DNA of 25,382 nucleotides from UBA1424 sp041669225 (lineage in GTDB: Bacteria > Bacillota_I > Bacilli_A > RFN20 > CAG-826). A model generated the notes under the pieces. That model ran no database searches and was not told the origin of the DNA. It saw only the letters and a program-made list of their open reading frames with translations. The stretch is taken from positions 1-25,382 of the forward strand of contig JBAYBO010000013.1 of NCBI GenBank assembly GCA_041669225.1. The letters run 5' to 3'. Both the position numbers and the translations under genes were made by a program. This document shows, one piece after another, positions 16,040 to 24,118 of the stretch. Numbering within the stretch: position 1 is the first letter of the stretch; the number at the start of each line of letters is the position of its first letter.

Positions 16040-17254
16040 CTAGAAGAGTAATTGATTTGCCGCTGCTGCGGCATCATTTAATGATGATTGAATGTCTCGC
16101 GGATTTTCATCGCTTAGAATCTTGTCGCTTAACGCCGGTCCTAAATAATCATCGTTAACGCGGATCCATTTTGGGATGACAGGTCGCGGAACAGAATTTT
16201 CCATCTGTGCGATAATAATATTAAGACGCGTGTCCTCGCTTGTTGCGTAAGTGCGTATTGCCGGAAAGTTGCCCGTAAAATCAGATAAATTATCTAGATT
16301 TTCCTCCCGTAATAAAAACTCCATGAGTTTGCCACATTCAACTTTAAGTTTCGAGTGACTATAAACAACGGCGTTTTCTCCACCCATGTTTGAACGAGAA
16401 ATTTCCCCTGTTTTGCTTGGCACGAGTGCCACATCGTAATTTAATGTTGGGAAATTAATATCGAAACGATCAATGTCTGATGAAGAACCGAGTTTGAACG
16501 CGACCAATCCATTACCAAAAGCATCGCTCGTTCCGCGATTAATGATTGAAGTTTGATCGCTTCCATATAGGCTACGAATCATTTCGGCTGCTTCAATTCC
16601 GTGTGAATCATTAAAAGCAACCGCCGATTTTCCTTCATTTAAAAATGAACCTCCGCAATTTGCTAAAAAAGCTTGAAAATACCATCCAGCATACCCACCA
16701 TTTCCAATACCATCAAATAGTGATTTTCCACTTGGAAGACTATCGCGGCACGAAAGCCACTCCTCCCATGTTTGAGGAACGGTAGCGACAAGATTTTTAT
16801 TATAAAATAAAACGCTGGCGGTTACATTCAGAGGAAGGCCATATAGTTTATTATCATAGATGTTTGTTTCGTATACCGAGGAGAAAAAATCGTCCTGACT
16901 GACCGAAGTAAAATCAGCAAACATTGAAGAAATATCGTAGATTGTTCCATCGGAGGCATAATCGGCAATTAACGGCTGATCAAGATAAGACATGTCAGGT
17001 TTTGAACGACCGCTTAGCGCGCTATTAAGTGCCATATTAAAACTATCTTTTACAACTAAATTTAATTTAACCTTGATGCCAGTCTCCTCGGTGAAATCGG
17101 AAATCAAAGCTCTAAAAGCATTTTGATGTGCTTGCGTCGAAGGCTGATAAGCCCAAAAAGAAACGATGCCCTCACCCTGATTATCTTGGCACCCGACTAA
17201 GGATAAAAGGATGGTTGGCAAGAAACTTATTTTTGCAAAAACCTTATTAGTCAT
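16040..17254 (-). CDS. Sugar ABC transporter substrate-binding lipoprotein
   Basis: Extracellular binding protein of the CUT1 importer (family 1 solute-binding, MalE-like), 404 residues. The signal peptide ends in the lipobox LVGC, so Cys22 should be lipidated and anchor the protein to the membrane. FWAYQPSTQAHQNAFRALI near residue 33 and DMSYLDQPLIADYASDGTIYDIS near 102 are typical binding-protein blocks. The strong AGGGGG ribosome site is preceded by a LacI-type operator. The gene leads the transport part of the operon, 67 bp after lacI. The ligand cannot be told from sequence. Confidence 0.93.
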   Translation of the reverse strand: MTNKVFAKISFLPTILLSLVGCQDNQGEGIVSFWAYQPSTQAHQNAFRALISDFTEETGIKVKLNLVVKDSFNMALNSALSGRSKPDMSYLDQPLIADYASDGTIYDISSMFADFTSVSQDDFFSSVYETNIYDNKLYGLPLNVTASVLFYNKNLVATVPQTWEEWLSCRDSLPSGKSLFDGIGNGGYAGWYFQAFLANCGGSFLNEGKSAVAFNDSHGIEAAEMIRSLYGSDQTSIINRGTSDAFGNGLVAFKLGSSSDIDRFDINFPTLNYDVALVPSKTGEISRSNMGGENAVVYSHSKLKVECGKLMEFLLREENLDNLSDFTGNFPAIRTYATSEDTRLNIIIAQMENSVPRPVIPKWIRVNDDYLGPALSDKILSDENPRDIQSSLNDAAAAANQLLF

Positions 17255-17267
17255 ATTTTCCCCCTAA

Positions 17268-17286
17268 TGATATCGTTAACATATCG
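17268..17286 (-). promoter_or_regulatory. LacI-type operator before the binding-protein gene
   Basis: On the minus strand the core is TGTTAACGATATCA (17281-17268), preceded by CGATA. It contains the inverted repeat GATAT-N7-ATATC (17269-17285). It ends 14 bases before the start codon and just before the AGGGGG ribosome site. A near-copy lies in the lacI promoter. It also fits 13 of 14 positions of the cre consensus, so CcpA is an alternative binder. Confidence 0.65.
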
Positions 17287-17321
17287 TATTGAAATGAACA
17301 TTTTGCCTATAAACCTCAAAT

Positions 17322-18287
17322 TTACTTGCGCGTCGAGTTTCCGACTTTTAACACAGGCATATAATAATTCACGCTGGCATTAACGCTTCGTGGATGATGT
17401 ATCTTCTTCAATAGGAGTTTTGCTAGTTCGACACCGATTTCATAAATTGGCTGATGAATGGTTGTTAATTGAGGATTGATAATAAGCTCCTTACCAAGAC
17501 CATCGAAACCAGTGACGCCAAGACTATCCGGAACATAGCGATTAAGGGCCGAGGCGGCTTGTATTACACCAGCTGCCTGGTCGTCACTCGAACACATAAT
17601 ACAATCAATCCGAGGGTTATCAGTTAGTAACTTTTTACCCGCTAAAAATCCGGCATTTGCGTTGTTTTCAACAAAATCGACCATTTTTTTCTGTAATTCC
17701 AAATTGTGTTTTTTCAAAGTATTCTTGAATCCTTCAAACCGATCCTGTGTAAATTTCTTATTTTCATTGATGCCAACGAACGCGAAATTCCGATAGCCCT
17801 TTGTATAGGCATATTCTGTAATCATTTCCATTCCTTTGACATTATCCACATCAATACAATCGGCGTTCTCACTATGGCCGAAGAGAACAAGGGGCTTTTC
17901 GAGCGCTAATGCTTTGAGATTATCTTCATTCGCGATTGTTAAGCCCATGAGAATTAAACCGTCGACCGCTTCATGGTTATACCATTTTTTACTAAGTAGA
18001 ACTGAATATCCATGTTCGCCGAGATAACCGCTAATACCCGCGCTTACCTGCAAAACAAATTGGTTAGTTGGATCAAGATTGTATGGAACATATAAATAAA
18101 TTATATTTGTGCGATTATAAACGAGAGCTTTGGCGACATTGTTTGGTGAATAGTGGTACTTGTTAATGGCATATAAGATTTTTTCTCTTGTTTTTTCTTT
18201 AACGAGTTCGGGTTTATTTAAAGCGCGCGAAATAGTAATGGCTGAATAGCCAGTAATTTTGGAAAGTCCTTTTAAAGTAATACTCAT
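17322..18287 (-). CDS. LacI-family transcriptional regulator
   Basis: Likely local repressor of the glycan operon. 321 residues: an N-terminal helix-turn-helix (LKGLSKITGYSAITISRALN, 5-24) with hinge SPNNVAKAL (52-60), then a periplasmic-binding-protein-like effector domain with LVLFGHSEN, VTGFDGLG and TIHQPIYEIG blocks. The helix-turn-helix starts TLKGLSKITG rather than TIKDIAKLAG, within family range. It is the first gene on the minus strand, followed by the binding-protein gene after 67 bp. A good promoter lies upstream with an operator in its spacer, so autorepression is likely. The effector is presumably the imported sugar. Confidence 0.92.
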   Translation of the reverse strand: MSITLKGLSKITGYSAITISRALNKPELVKEKTREKILYAINKYHYSPNNVAKALVYNRTNIIYLYVPYNLDPTNQFVLQVSAGISGYLGEHGYSVLLSKKWYNHEAVDGLILMGLTIANEDNLKALALEKPLVLFGHSENADCIDVDNVKGMEMITEYAYTKGYRNFAFVGINENKKFTQDRFEGFKNTLKKHNLELQKKMVDFVENNANAGFLAGKKLLTDNPRIDCIMCSSDDQAAGVIQAASALNRYVPDSLGVTGFDGLGKELIINPQLTTIHQPIYEIGVELAKLLLKKIHHPRSVNASVNYYMPVLKVGNSTRK

Positions 18288-18304
18288 TATTGTCTACCAA
18301 ATAT

Positions 18305-18334
18305 ATTATAAATACGAAATGTTAACGTTGTCAA
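18305..18334 (-). promoter_or_regulatory. Promoter of lacI
   Basis: On the minus strand: a consensus TTGACA (18334-18329), an 18-base spacer and a perfect TATAAT (18310-18305). The LacI-type operator fills the spacer. Confidence 0.75.
18315..18333 (-). promoter_or_regulatory. LacI-type operator inside the lacI promoter
   Basis: The plus strand reads CGAAATGTTAACGTTGTCA. Its core TGTTAACGTTGTCA shares 12 of 14 bases with TGTTAACGATATCA before the binding-protein gene, and the flanking CGAWA is also shared. The site lies between the -35 and -10 and overlaps the -35, where a bound repressor would block its own transcription. Confidence 0.65.
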
Positions 18335-18399
18335 TTTTAATAAAATTATAAATAGTGCGCGAATAGTTGTTTGAGACGCAAGTGCAACTCGAAGAAACT

Positions 18400-18408
18400 T
18401 GGTATAAT
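18400..18408 (+). promoter_or_regulatory. Extended -10 promoter placed for a leaderless transcript
   Basis: TGGTATAAT (18400-18408) is a perfect extended -10 (TGN-TATAAT). No good -35 is seen at 16-18 bases, as expected for this class. A start 6-8 bases downstream falls at 18414-18416, next to the ATG at 18417. Confidence 0.7.
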
Positions 18409-18416
18409 ATTTAACA

Positions 18417-20270
18417 ATGAATACTTTTCGTACTCTTAGATTAATCGATAAAGCGAGGATTAATCTTTTATTGGATGACTCTTTTTTTATTAATGATTAT
18501 TCTTCAAGCGAACTTGTTTTCGAAAATATGTTTGTTTGGAATTTTAAAAATCAAATTGAAATACTTTGGATTAATGATGAACTTGGGGTTATTCGAAGTC
18601 TAGAACAAGATAGCAAGTGGCTTTTCTTTCCACCGATATGCCGAACAAAAGAAGAATTCATCGAAGGTCTTACATACATTAAGGACAACTTCCCAGATGC
18701 TTTAGTCGCTGGTTTATCAAAACAAATGATGGAAGGCACTCTAATGAAAGATGGTCTTTATCTATACGACGATTATTTTTCTGAATATATCTATAACCCA
18801 TGTGATTTAGCACAAATGAAAGGCGGTAAGTACTCGCGGAGACGAAATCAAATTGCTCAATTTAAGAAGAAATATAATTATTCATTCCTTCCTTATGAGG
18901 ATCAGCATTTTGATTTGGTTCAAGAATTCCTTTCTCGCTATGAGCAAGAAGGTGGTGCCGGCGAAGACTTTGATGCCATCCTTTATGCTTTAAAAAGTCG
19001 GAATTGTATTAATTTATTCTGCGATTTGTTACTTGTTAATAATTCTATTGTTGGCTTGAGTATTGGCACGATTAGTGTCTTTAATCACGCCGCTATTTTA
19101 TTTGAAAAAAATGATTTGAACTTTGCTGGAAGTGGAGCGCTTCTCGTCCAACTTACGGTCGCTGCCCATTATCAAGAATGTAGAGTATTAACTAGGCAAG
19201 AAGATCTAGGTCTACCGCAACTTAGGAAAGCCAAATTTGCCCTCAATCCAATCAAAAAAGAGCGTAAATATTCTTGCCTTTTCGATGCGAGAACGATTGA
19301 ACTTTATCATCTATATTTAGAATCATTCGAAGACTCACGCGATTATGTCGATTTCTTTTTTCTTCATTATTATCGTCCAAATTACACCTTTTCTATAGAA
19401 CGTGATGGCGTCGTGGCGTCCGCGCTGCATATTATCATGAAAAAAATGAGGTACAATAATAAAATTATTGATTTACCTTTTATTGTCGCGGCCAGCACCC
19501 ATAAAAACTATCGACGTCAGGGGCTGATGCGCGAAGTCATGAACAAGACGTTTGACTCGCTGATTAAGGAGGGTCATATAGTTGTCTCGCTTTATCCAGT
19601 TAATCCAGATTTTTATTTTGACTACGGATTTATTCAATATGTCTTTTCGCGAAACATCGATTTATATCCGCAATCATTTGAATGCGGATTGGAACAAACC
19701 AATGATGCGGAACTTCTAGCTAATATGTATAACAAATACGTCGACAATTATGAAGGATATGTCGTTCGCGATGAGAACTATTATGTGAAATACATGAACT
19801 CCTTGTGGCAGGATGGCTATGTTTTTGAACTTATTAAAAAAGAGAACGAAATTGTCGGATACGCCGCTCGGAAGGATGGAGATATTAGTGAAATATTGCT
19901 ATGTGAGGAACAAAAACCAGTGCATAAAGATCTCGATACATCAGAGACATTTTTGCCTCATCCAGAGGGCGATATACCAACAAACATGATTCGCATACTC
20001 AATGTTTTCGAATTACTAAGAAGCATCTCGTTTGGGGAAGAAGAAACTGGCGCAATTCGCTTAAAAATTGTTGACCGGTTCGTTAAAATAAACAACACGA
20101 TTTTAAGCTTATTTTTGCTTAAGAAAAAATTAGACGTTATGGTATGTGAGGAGTACGATCTTGAGATTGCAATTGAAGATTTGACGAAAGTCCTTTTTCT
20201 TGGTCGCGGAAATGAGCAGTTGGCATTCCTTTTTCCCAAAAAGAAAATGGTATGCTTTGATAAATTTTAA
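18417..20270 (+). CDS. DUF2156 - GNAT/Eis-like acetyltransferase fusion
   Basis: 617 residues. Residues 1-290 are a DUF2156 domain (related to the C-terminal catalytic part of phosphatidylglycerol lysyltransferases, itself a double GNAT fold) with a YSRRRNQIAQFKKKY block near 139 and LRKAKFALNP near 269. From about 291 an Eis-like part follows: a GNAT core with the acetyl-CoA loop YRRQGLM (365-371) and DFYFDYGF (398-405), a degenerate second GNAT (about 420-500), and an SCP2-like C-terminal domain (about 520-617) with MIRILNVFELL. The chain ends in Phe, as in M. tuberculosis Eis, where the terminal carboxylate is catalytic. Substrates are unknown; aminoacyl or acetyl transfer to amines is the family theme. 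No ribosome site precedes the ATG. The N-terminus matches the usual DUF2156 opening, so the start is probably right. Confidence 0.82.
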   Translation: MNTFRTLRLIDKARINLLLDDSFFINDYSSSELVFENMFVWNFKNQIEILWINDELGVIRSLEQDSKWLFFPPICRTKEEFIEGLTYIKDNFPDALVAGLSKQMMEGTLMKDGLYLYDDYFSEYIYNPCDLAQMKGGKYSRRRNQIAQFKKKYNYSFLPYEDQHFDLVQEFLSRYEQEGGAGEDFDAILYALKSRNCINLFCDLLLVNNSIVGLSIGTISVFNHAAILFEKNDLNFAGSGALLVQLTVAAHYQECRVLTRQEDLGLPQLRKAKFALNPIKKERKYSCLFDARTIELYHLYLESFEDSRDYVDFFFLHYYRPNYTFSIERDGVVASALHIIMKKMRYNNKIIDLPFIVAASTHKNYRRQGLMREVMNKTFDSLIKEGHIVVSLYPVNPDFYFDYGFIQYVFSRNIDLYPQSFECGLEQTNDAELLANMYNKYVDNYEGYVVRDENYYVKYMNSLWQDGYVFELIKKENEIVGYAARKDGDISEILLCEEQKPVHKDLDTSETFLPHPEGDIPTNMIRILNVFELLRSISFGEEETGAIRLKIVDRFVKINNTILSLFLLKKKLDVMVCEEYDLEIAIEDLTKVLFLGRGNEQLAFLFPKKKMVCFDKF

Positions 20271-20357
20271 TTATAAGCATGATGATTATGCTACTGCCCG
20301 CCATATGATAAAATGTAATTAGTCTATCAGACGCTTATTTTTAATGAGGTAAAAATT

Positions 20358-22838
20358 ATGAAGAAAATAGTTATTGTTGGCGGAGTGGCCGGCGGAGCAA
20401 CAGCGGCAACGCGGGCTCGTAGGTTAAGCGAAGAAGATCAAATTATCATTTTCGAAAAAGACGAGCACGTCTCTTTTGCTAATTGTGGGCTTCCTTACTA
20501 TATCGGAGGCGTCATTACCAACCGCGAACGCCTACTCGTGGAAACACCCGAAACGTTTAAGAATAAATTTAACATCGATGTCCGCAACTTTTCAGAAGTT
20601 ATCGCCATTGATACAAAACATAAAAAAGTGACGGTTCAAGAAGTTAAAACCGGACGCACATATGATGAGACATACGATAAGTTGTTGTTATCACCGGGGG
20701 CCGCGCCTATTTGGCTACAAATTCCTGGCATTGAAAAAGCACACAATGTTTTCTCAATGAGAAATCTTGTTGATACCGATAAAATTTATAATTTCGTTAA
20801 CAAAGAAAAAGTTGAATCAGCCGTCGTTATTGGTGGCGGATTTATCGGTGTCGAACTTGCCGAGAATCTCGTCGAAAAAGGCATTAAATCCACGATTGTT
20901 GATTTAGCCGATCAAATTCTTCCTCCTCTTGATTTTGAAATGGCCAAAATGGCTCAGAATGAACTTGAGACGCATGGTATTAAAGTATATTTAAAAGACT
21001 CGGTTGCTGAAATTAAAGACAACGGAAAAACCGCCGTCCTTAAAAGTGGTATCGTTTTAAAAACCGATTTGATTATCATGGCTGTCGGTGTTCGCCCCGA
21101 ATCGCGACTGGCAATTTCAGGGGGATTAAAAGTCGGAGCTAAAGGTCACATTGTGACAAACGAACATCTTCAAACCATCGACGTTAAAAGCGGTGAAGTA
21201 ATTCCTGATGTTTATGCCGCAGGCGATGCAATTGAAGTCAAAGACTTCATCGATGGCACGCCGACTGCGGTGCCTCTTGCCTGGCCGGCAAACCGTCAAG
21301 GTCGTCTAATAGCCGACCACATGAATGGTTGGGACGTAAAATTTAACGGAAGTCTTGGTACTTCAATCGTTAAGGTATTCTCTTTGACGGCCGCTAGTAC
21401 TGGCAACAATCAAAAGACTCTTGATAAGAAAAACGTCGAATATCGAGCAGTAATGGTGACTCGTTCTAATCATGCTGGATACTATCCAGGAGCAAGCGAT
21501 ATCGTTATTAAATTATTGTTTAGCCCTGAAAACGGCAAAATTCTTGGTGCCCAGGCTGTTGGTCAAGAAGGCACTGATAAGCGCATTGACGTAATTGCGA
21601 CGGCGATTAAAGGCGGATTAACAATTTTTGATTTGCCAGATCTTGAACTCGCTTATGCTCCGCCATTCGGATCTTCTAAAGATCCAGTCAATATTGTCGG
21701 CTATGTCGGTAGCAATATGATGCAAAAAGAATTCGGCGTCGTAAGTCAGCAGGAACTTGACGAATTTCGTAAAAAAAAAGCACTCATAATTGATTCACGT
21801 ACTCCTTTGGAGTACAGCATTGGTCACATCGAAGGAGCTGTTAATATTTCTTTTTCTGATGTTCGTGATAATCTAGATAAATTGCCGAAGGAAAAAGACG
21901 CCCCCATCGTTGTTTATTGTAACGTTGGTCATACGGCGTATTTATTTATCAAAGTTCTTGTCAATAATGGTTACACCAATGTTCATAACCTTCTCGGTGG
22001 ATACAAGATTTATAAAGCTCTTCATCAAAAAAACCACGAAGAAGAACTTCACAATCCCGAGCATCGTGTAATCGACGAAGAAGCAACGATTAATAGTACT
22101 GATTACCGCGAGGATGAAATAAAGATATTTATTGATGCCTGCGGATTACAATGCCCTGGCCCGATTATGCAAACATATAAAGCTGTCGAAAAGCTAAAAA
22201 ATGGCGAAATTGTCAAAATAGTTGCTACCGACAGTGGATATTTTAGTGATGTCGAAAAATGGTGCGTTGCAACTGGGAATACTCTTCTAAAAAAAGAAGC
22301 GACTGATAATGGTTACACAGCCGTGATTCGCAAAGGCTCAGCCAAGCCGGTTCAAAAAACGATTGAAAACGAAAATACGACAATTGTGTTATTTAGCGGT
22401 GAAATGGACAAAGCCATGGCGGCGATGATTATCGGCCAAGGTAGTCGTTCAATGGGCAAAAACGTCACGATTTTCTGTACGTTCTGGGGTCTTAACTTGC
22501 TACGAAAAGATCAGAAAGTTAAAGTCAAAAAATCATTCATCGAAAAGATGTTTGGCGCGATGATGCCTAGAGGTCCGAAAAAGATGCCAATCTCTAAGAT
22601 GAATTTTGGTGGCATGGGCGCAAAGATGATGAAATCAGTTATGAAAAAGAAGAATGTTGATTCTTTGGAAACCTTAATCGAGCAAGCTAAAGCGGCAGGC
22701 GTTAAATTTATCGCTTGTACGATGAGCATGGACGTGATGGGAATTCAAAGAGAAGAGCTGATTGACGGAATTGAATATGCAGGAGTTGCCACTTATTTAG
22801 CCGAATCGGAAAAAGCTGGAGTAACACTTTTCATTTAA
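20358..22838 (+). CDS. CoA-disulfide reductase - rhodanese - TusA - DsrE four-domain fusion
   Basis: 826 residues. Residues 1-455 are an FAD/NAD(P)H pyridine nucleotide-disulfide oxidoreductase of the CoA-disulfide/polysulfide reductase type: GGVAGGATAA (8-17, FAD), active Cys43 in FANCGLPYY, VVIGGGFIGVELAE (156-169, NAD(P)H) and YAAGDA (286-291). A rhodanese domain (about 465-555) has Cys521 in YCNVGHTAY. A TusA/SirA domain (about 588-660) has C595 and C599 in ACGLQCPGP. A DsrE/DsrF-like domain (about 674-826) carries C707 and C787. Together these suit reduction and relay of persulfide sulfur between cysteines on one chain. Such fusions are known in anaerobic Firmicutes. The ribosome site is GAGG. 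Cytoplasmic; product and partner are not shown. Confidence 0.92.
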   Translation: MKKIVIVGGVAGGATAATRARRLSEEDQIIIFEKDEHVSFANCGLPYYIGGVITNRERLLVETPETFKNKFNIDVRNFSEVIAIDTKHKKVTVQEVKTGRTYDETYDKLLLSPGAAPIWLQIPGIEKAHNVFSMRNLVDTDKIYNFVNKEKVESAVVIGGGFIGVELAENLVEKGIKSTIVDLADQILPPLDFEMAKMAQNELETHGIKVYLKDSVAEIKDNGKTAVLKSGIVLKTDLIIMAVGVRPESRLAISGGLKVGAKGHIVTNEHLQTIDVKSGEVIPDVYAAGDAIEVKDFIDGTPTAVPLAWPANRQGRLIADHMNGWDVKFNGSLGTSIVKVFSLTAASTGNNQKTLDKKNVEYRAVMVTRSNHAGYYPGASDIVIKLLFSPENGKILGAQAVGQEGTDKRIDVIATAIKGGLTIFDLPDLELAYAPPFGSSKDPVNIVGYVGSNMMQKEFGVVSQQELDEFRKKKALIIDSRTPLEYSIGHIEGAVNISFSDVRDNLDKLPKEKDAPIVVYCNVGHTAYLFIKVLVNNGYTNVHNLLGGYKIYKALHQKNHEEELHNPEHRVIDEEATINSTDYREDEIKIFIDACGLQCPGPIMQTYKAVEKLKNGEIVKIVATDSGYFSDVEKWCVATGNTLLKKEATDNGYTAVIRKGSAKPVQKTIENENTTIVLFSGEMDKAMAAMIIGQGSRSMGKNVTIFCTFWGLNLLRKDQKVKVKKSFIEKMFGAMMPRGPKKMPISKMNFGGMGAKMMKSVMKKKNVDSLETLIEQAKAAGVKFIACTMSMDVMGIQREELIDGIEYAGVATYLAESEKAGVTLFI

Positions 22839-22859
22839 TTCCGATTAGTAGCTTGAAAT

Positions 22860-22885
22860 CCACTTTGTTATACTAAGTGGCTTTT
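22860..22885 (+). terminator. Weak Rho-independent terminator
   Basis: A 6-bp stem CCACTT/AAGTGG (22860-22865 with 22875-22880), a 9-base loop, then CTTTT. The short stem and T-run make it a modest terminator for the sulfur-fusion gene. Confidence 0.5.
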
Positions 22886-22900
22886 ATAATTCTTTATCTC

Positions 22901-22928
22901 TTGTAAACATTGTATTATCAAGTATTAT
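22901..22928 (+). promoter_or_regulatory. Possible promoter of the DUF2974 gene
   Basis: TTGTAA (22901-22906), a 16-base spacer and TATTAT (22923-22928). The AT-rich surroundings lower specificity. Confidence 0.4.
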
Positions 22929-22951
22929 TTAATACCATATTAGTTAGGTTT

Positions 22952-22967
22952 TCAAATAAATATTTGA
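22952..22967. repeat. Inverted repeat before the DUF2974 gene
   Basis: A perfect 7-bp inverted repeat TCAAATA-AA-TATTTGA placed 13 bases before the ATG and touching the GAGAG ribosome site. The 2-base spacer is too short for an RNA loop without opening the stem, so a protein operator is the likelier reading. Confidence 0.45.
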
Positions 22968-22980
22968 GAGCTAAAAAAAT

Positions 22981-24117
22981 ATGGCAATCATTAATATCAC
23001 AAATTATGTTAGAAAAGAAAATGACAAGCTCAAGCTTAGCAATTTTCGTGATGTTGATGCCTTGGTGTTCGCTCAACTTGCTTATTTAGACTTCTCTCCT
23101 TTCAAAAATGGTGTTCGCCTCGAATTTATGGCTGATAACGCTACAGCTGCCGCTAGTAAAAGCCACCTTAAAGAAGAAAATGAAGAATTGCTCCGGTGTG
23201 TGGCTAAAAGCCTCCGTTTTCAACATATCAAAGTCGTTCAACACGTCTCTAATTCGAATTTACTATTTGAAACGCAATTTTCCGCAACAACATTTGTTGT
23301 GAATTATAAGTTTATAATCATCGCTTTTCGTGGAACTGATGACACCATAAATGGCTGGAAAGAAGATTTCAACATGGTCTTTTTGGATGAAATTCCCGCT
23401 CAAAGTAAAGCCGTCAATTATGTTAAAAAAATCGCCAAAAAGTATCGATTTGCGAGGCTTTTAATTACTGGCCATTCCAAAGGCGGGAATATCGCTTTTT
23501 ATTCAGCTATGAAACAAACTGAAAAAGTCAAAAAGCGCTTTATCTCAATTTTTAATCTCGACGGTCCAGATTTCCGTGAAAATATAACGGAGACCCCAGA
23601 TTATATTAATCTTCTTCCCAAGGTTGTTAAGATTGTGCCTGAGGAAAGCATTATCGGCATGATTCTTCAAACCAATAACTATTATCACATTGTCAAATCT
23701 GAAGGAAGTCTGTTTAATCAGCATAATATGTATAACTGGCATATCGATAGCGAGACGAGCGATTTAGTTCATCGTCCATCGCTTAGCAAATCGTCGCGAA
23801 AAATCAAGAATTCCTTGTATGCATGGCTCTATAGTTTTAGCCTCTCCGATCGACAGATTATCATCGATAACTTTTTTGATTTGCTTCAGGTTTCTGAGTG
23901 CACGACCCTCAGCGAGTTTAGTGAAAACTTCAAAGGCAATGTTAAAACCATTTATGGCGAATATCGCGAATCTGACAGTTATACAAAAAAACTTATTCGC
24001 AAGACGTTTTTCGAATTAGGAAAATATTTAATGACGAATTACTTTACTCGCGAAAAAAATCTTGATAAAACTGCTAAGAAGTTTGAACAAAAACGCAAGT
24101 TAAAAGAAGGTGAATGA
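22981..24117 (+). CDS. DUF2974 (Mbeg1-like) alpha/beta-hydrolase, lipase-like
   Basis: 378 residues, no signal peptide or membrane segment. FAQLAYLDF (30-38) is the conserved family opening. FRGTDDTINGWKEDF (116-130) is the oxyanion region of class 3 lipase relatives. GHSKGGN (164-170) is the nucleophile elbow with Ser166, NLDGPDF (192-198) gives a candidate acid, and QHNMYNWHID (247-256) gives candidate histidines. The family occurs widely in Firmicutes and its substrate is not established. The C-terminal 60 residues are lysine-rich and helical. The gene is followed by an Imm-5-like gene one base after its TGA stop, so the two are translationally coupled. The start has only a weak GAGAG site, but the N-terminus fits the family. 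Confidence 0.85.
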   Translation: MAIINITNYVRKENDKLKLSNFRDVDALVFAQLAYLDFSPFKNGVRLEFMADNATAAASKSHLKEENEELLRCVAKSLRFQHIKVVQHVSNSNLLFETQFSATTFVVNYKFIIIAFRGTDDTINGWKEDFNMVFLDEIPAQSKAVNYVKKIAKKYRFARLLITGHSKGGNIAFYSAMKQTEKVKKRFISIFNLDGPDFRENITETPDYINLLPKVVKIVPEESIIGMILQTNNYYHIVKSEGSLFNQHNMYNWHIDSETSDLVHRPSLSKSSRKIKNSLYAWLYSFSLSDRQIIIDNFFDLLQVSECTTLSEFSENFKGNVKTIYGEYRESDSYTKKLIRKTFFELGKYLMTNYFTREKNLDKTAKKFEQKRKLKEGE

Positions 24118-24118
24118 C

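Noticed and set aside
16018..16077. ATG at 16077 as the start of the MalF-like permease
   Set aside because: It lies within the binding-protein coding region without a ribosome site. ATG 16017 has GGGGGA and clears the upstream stop.
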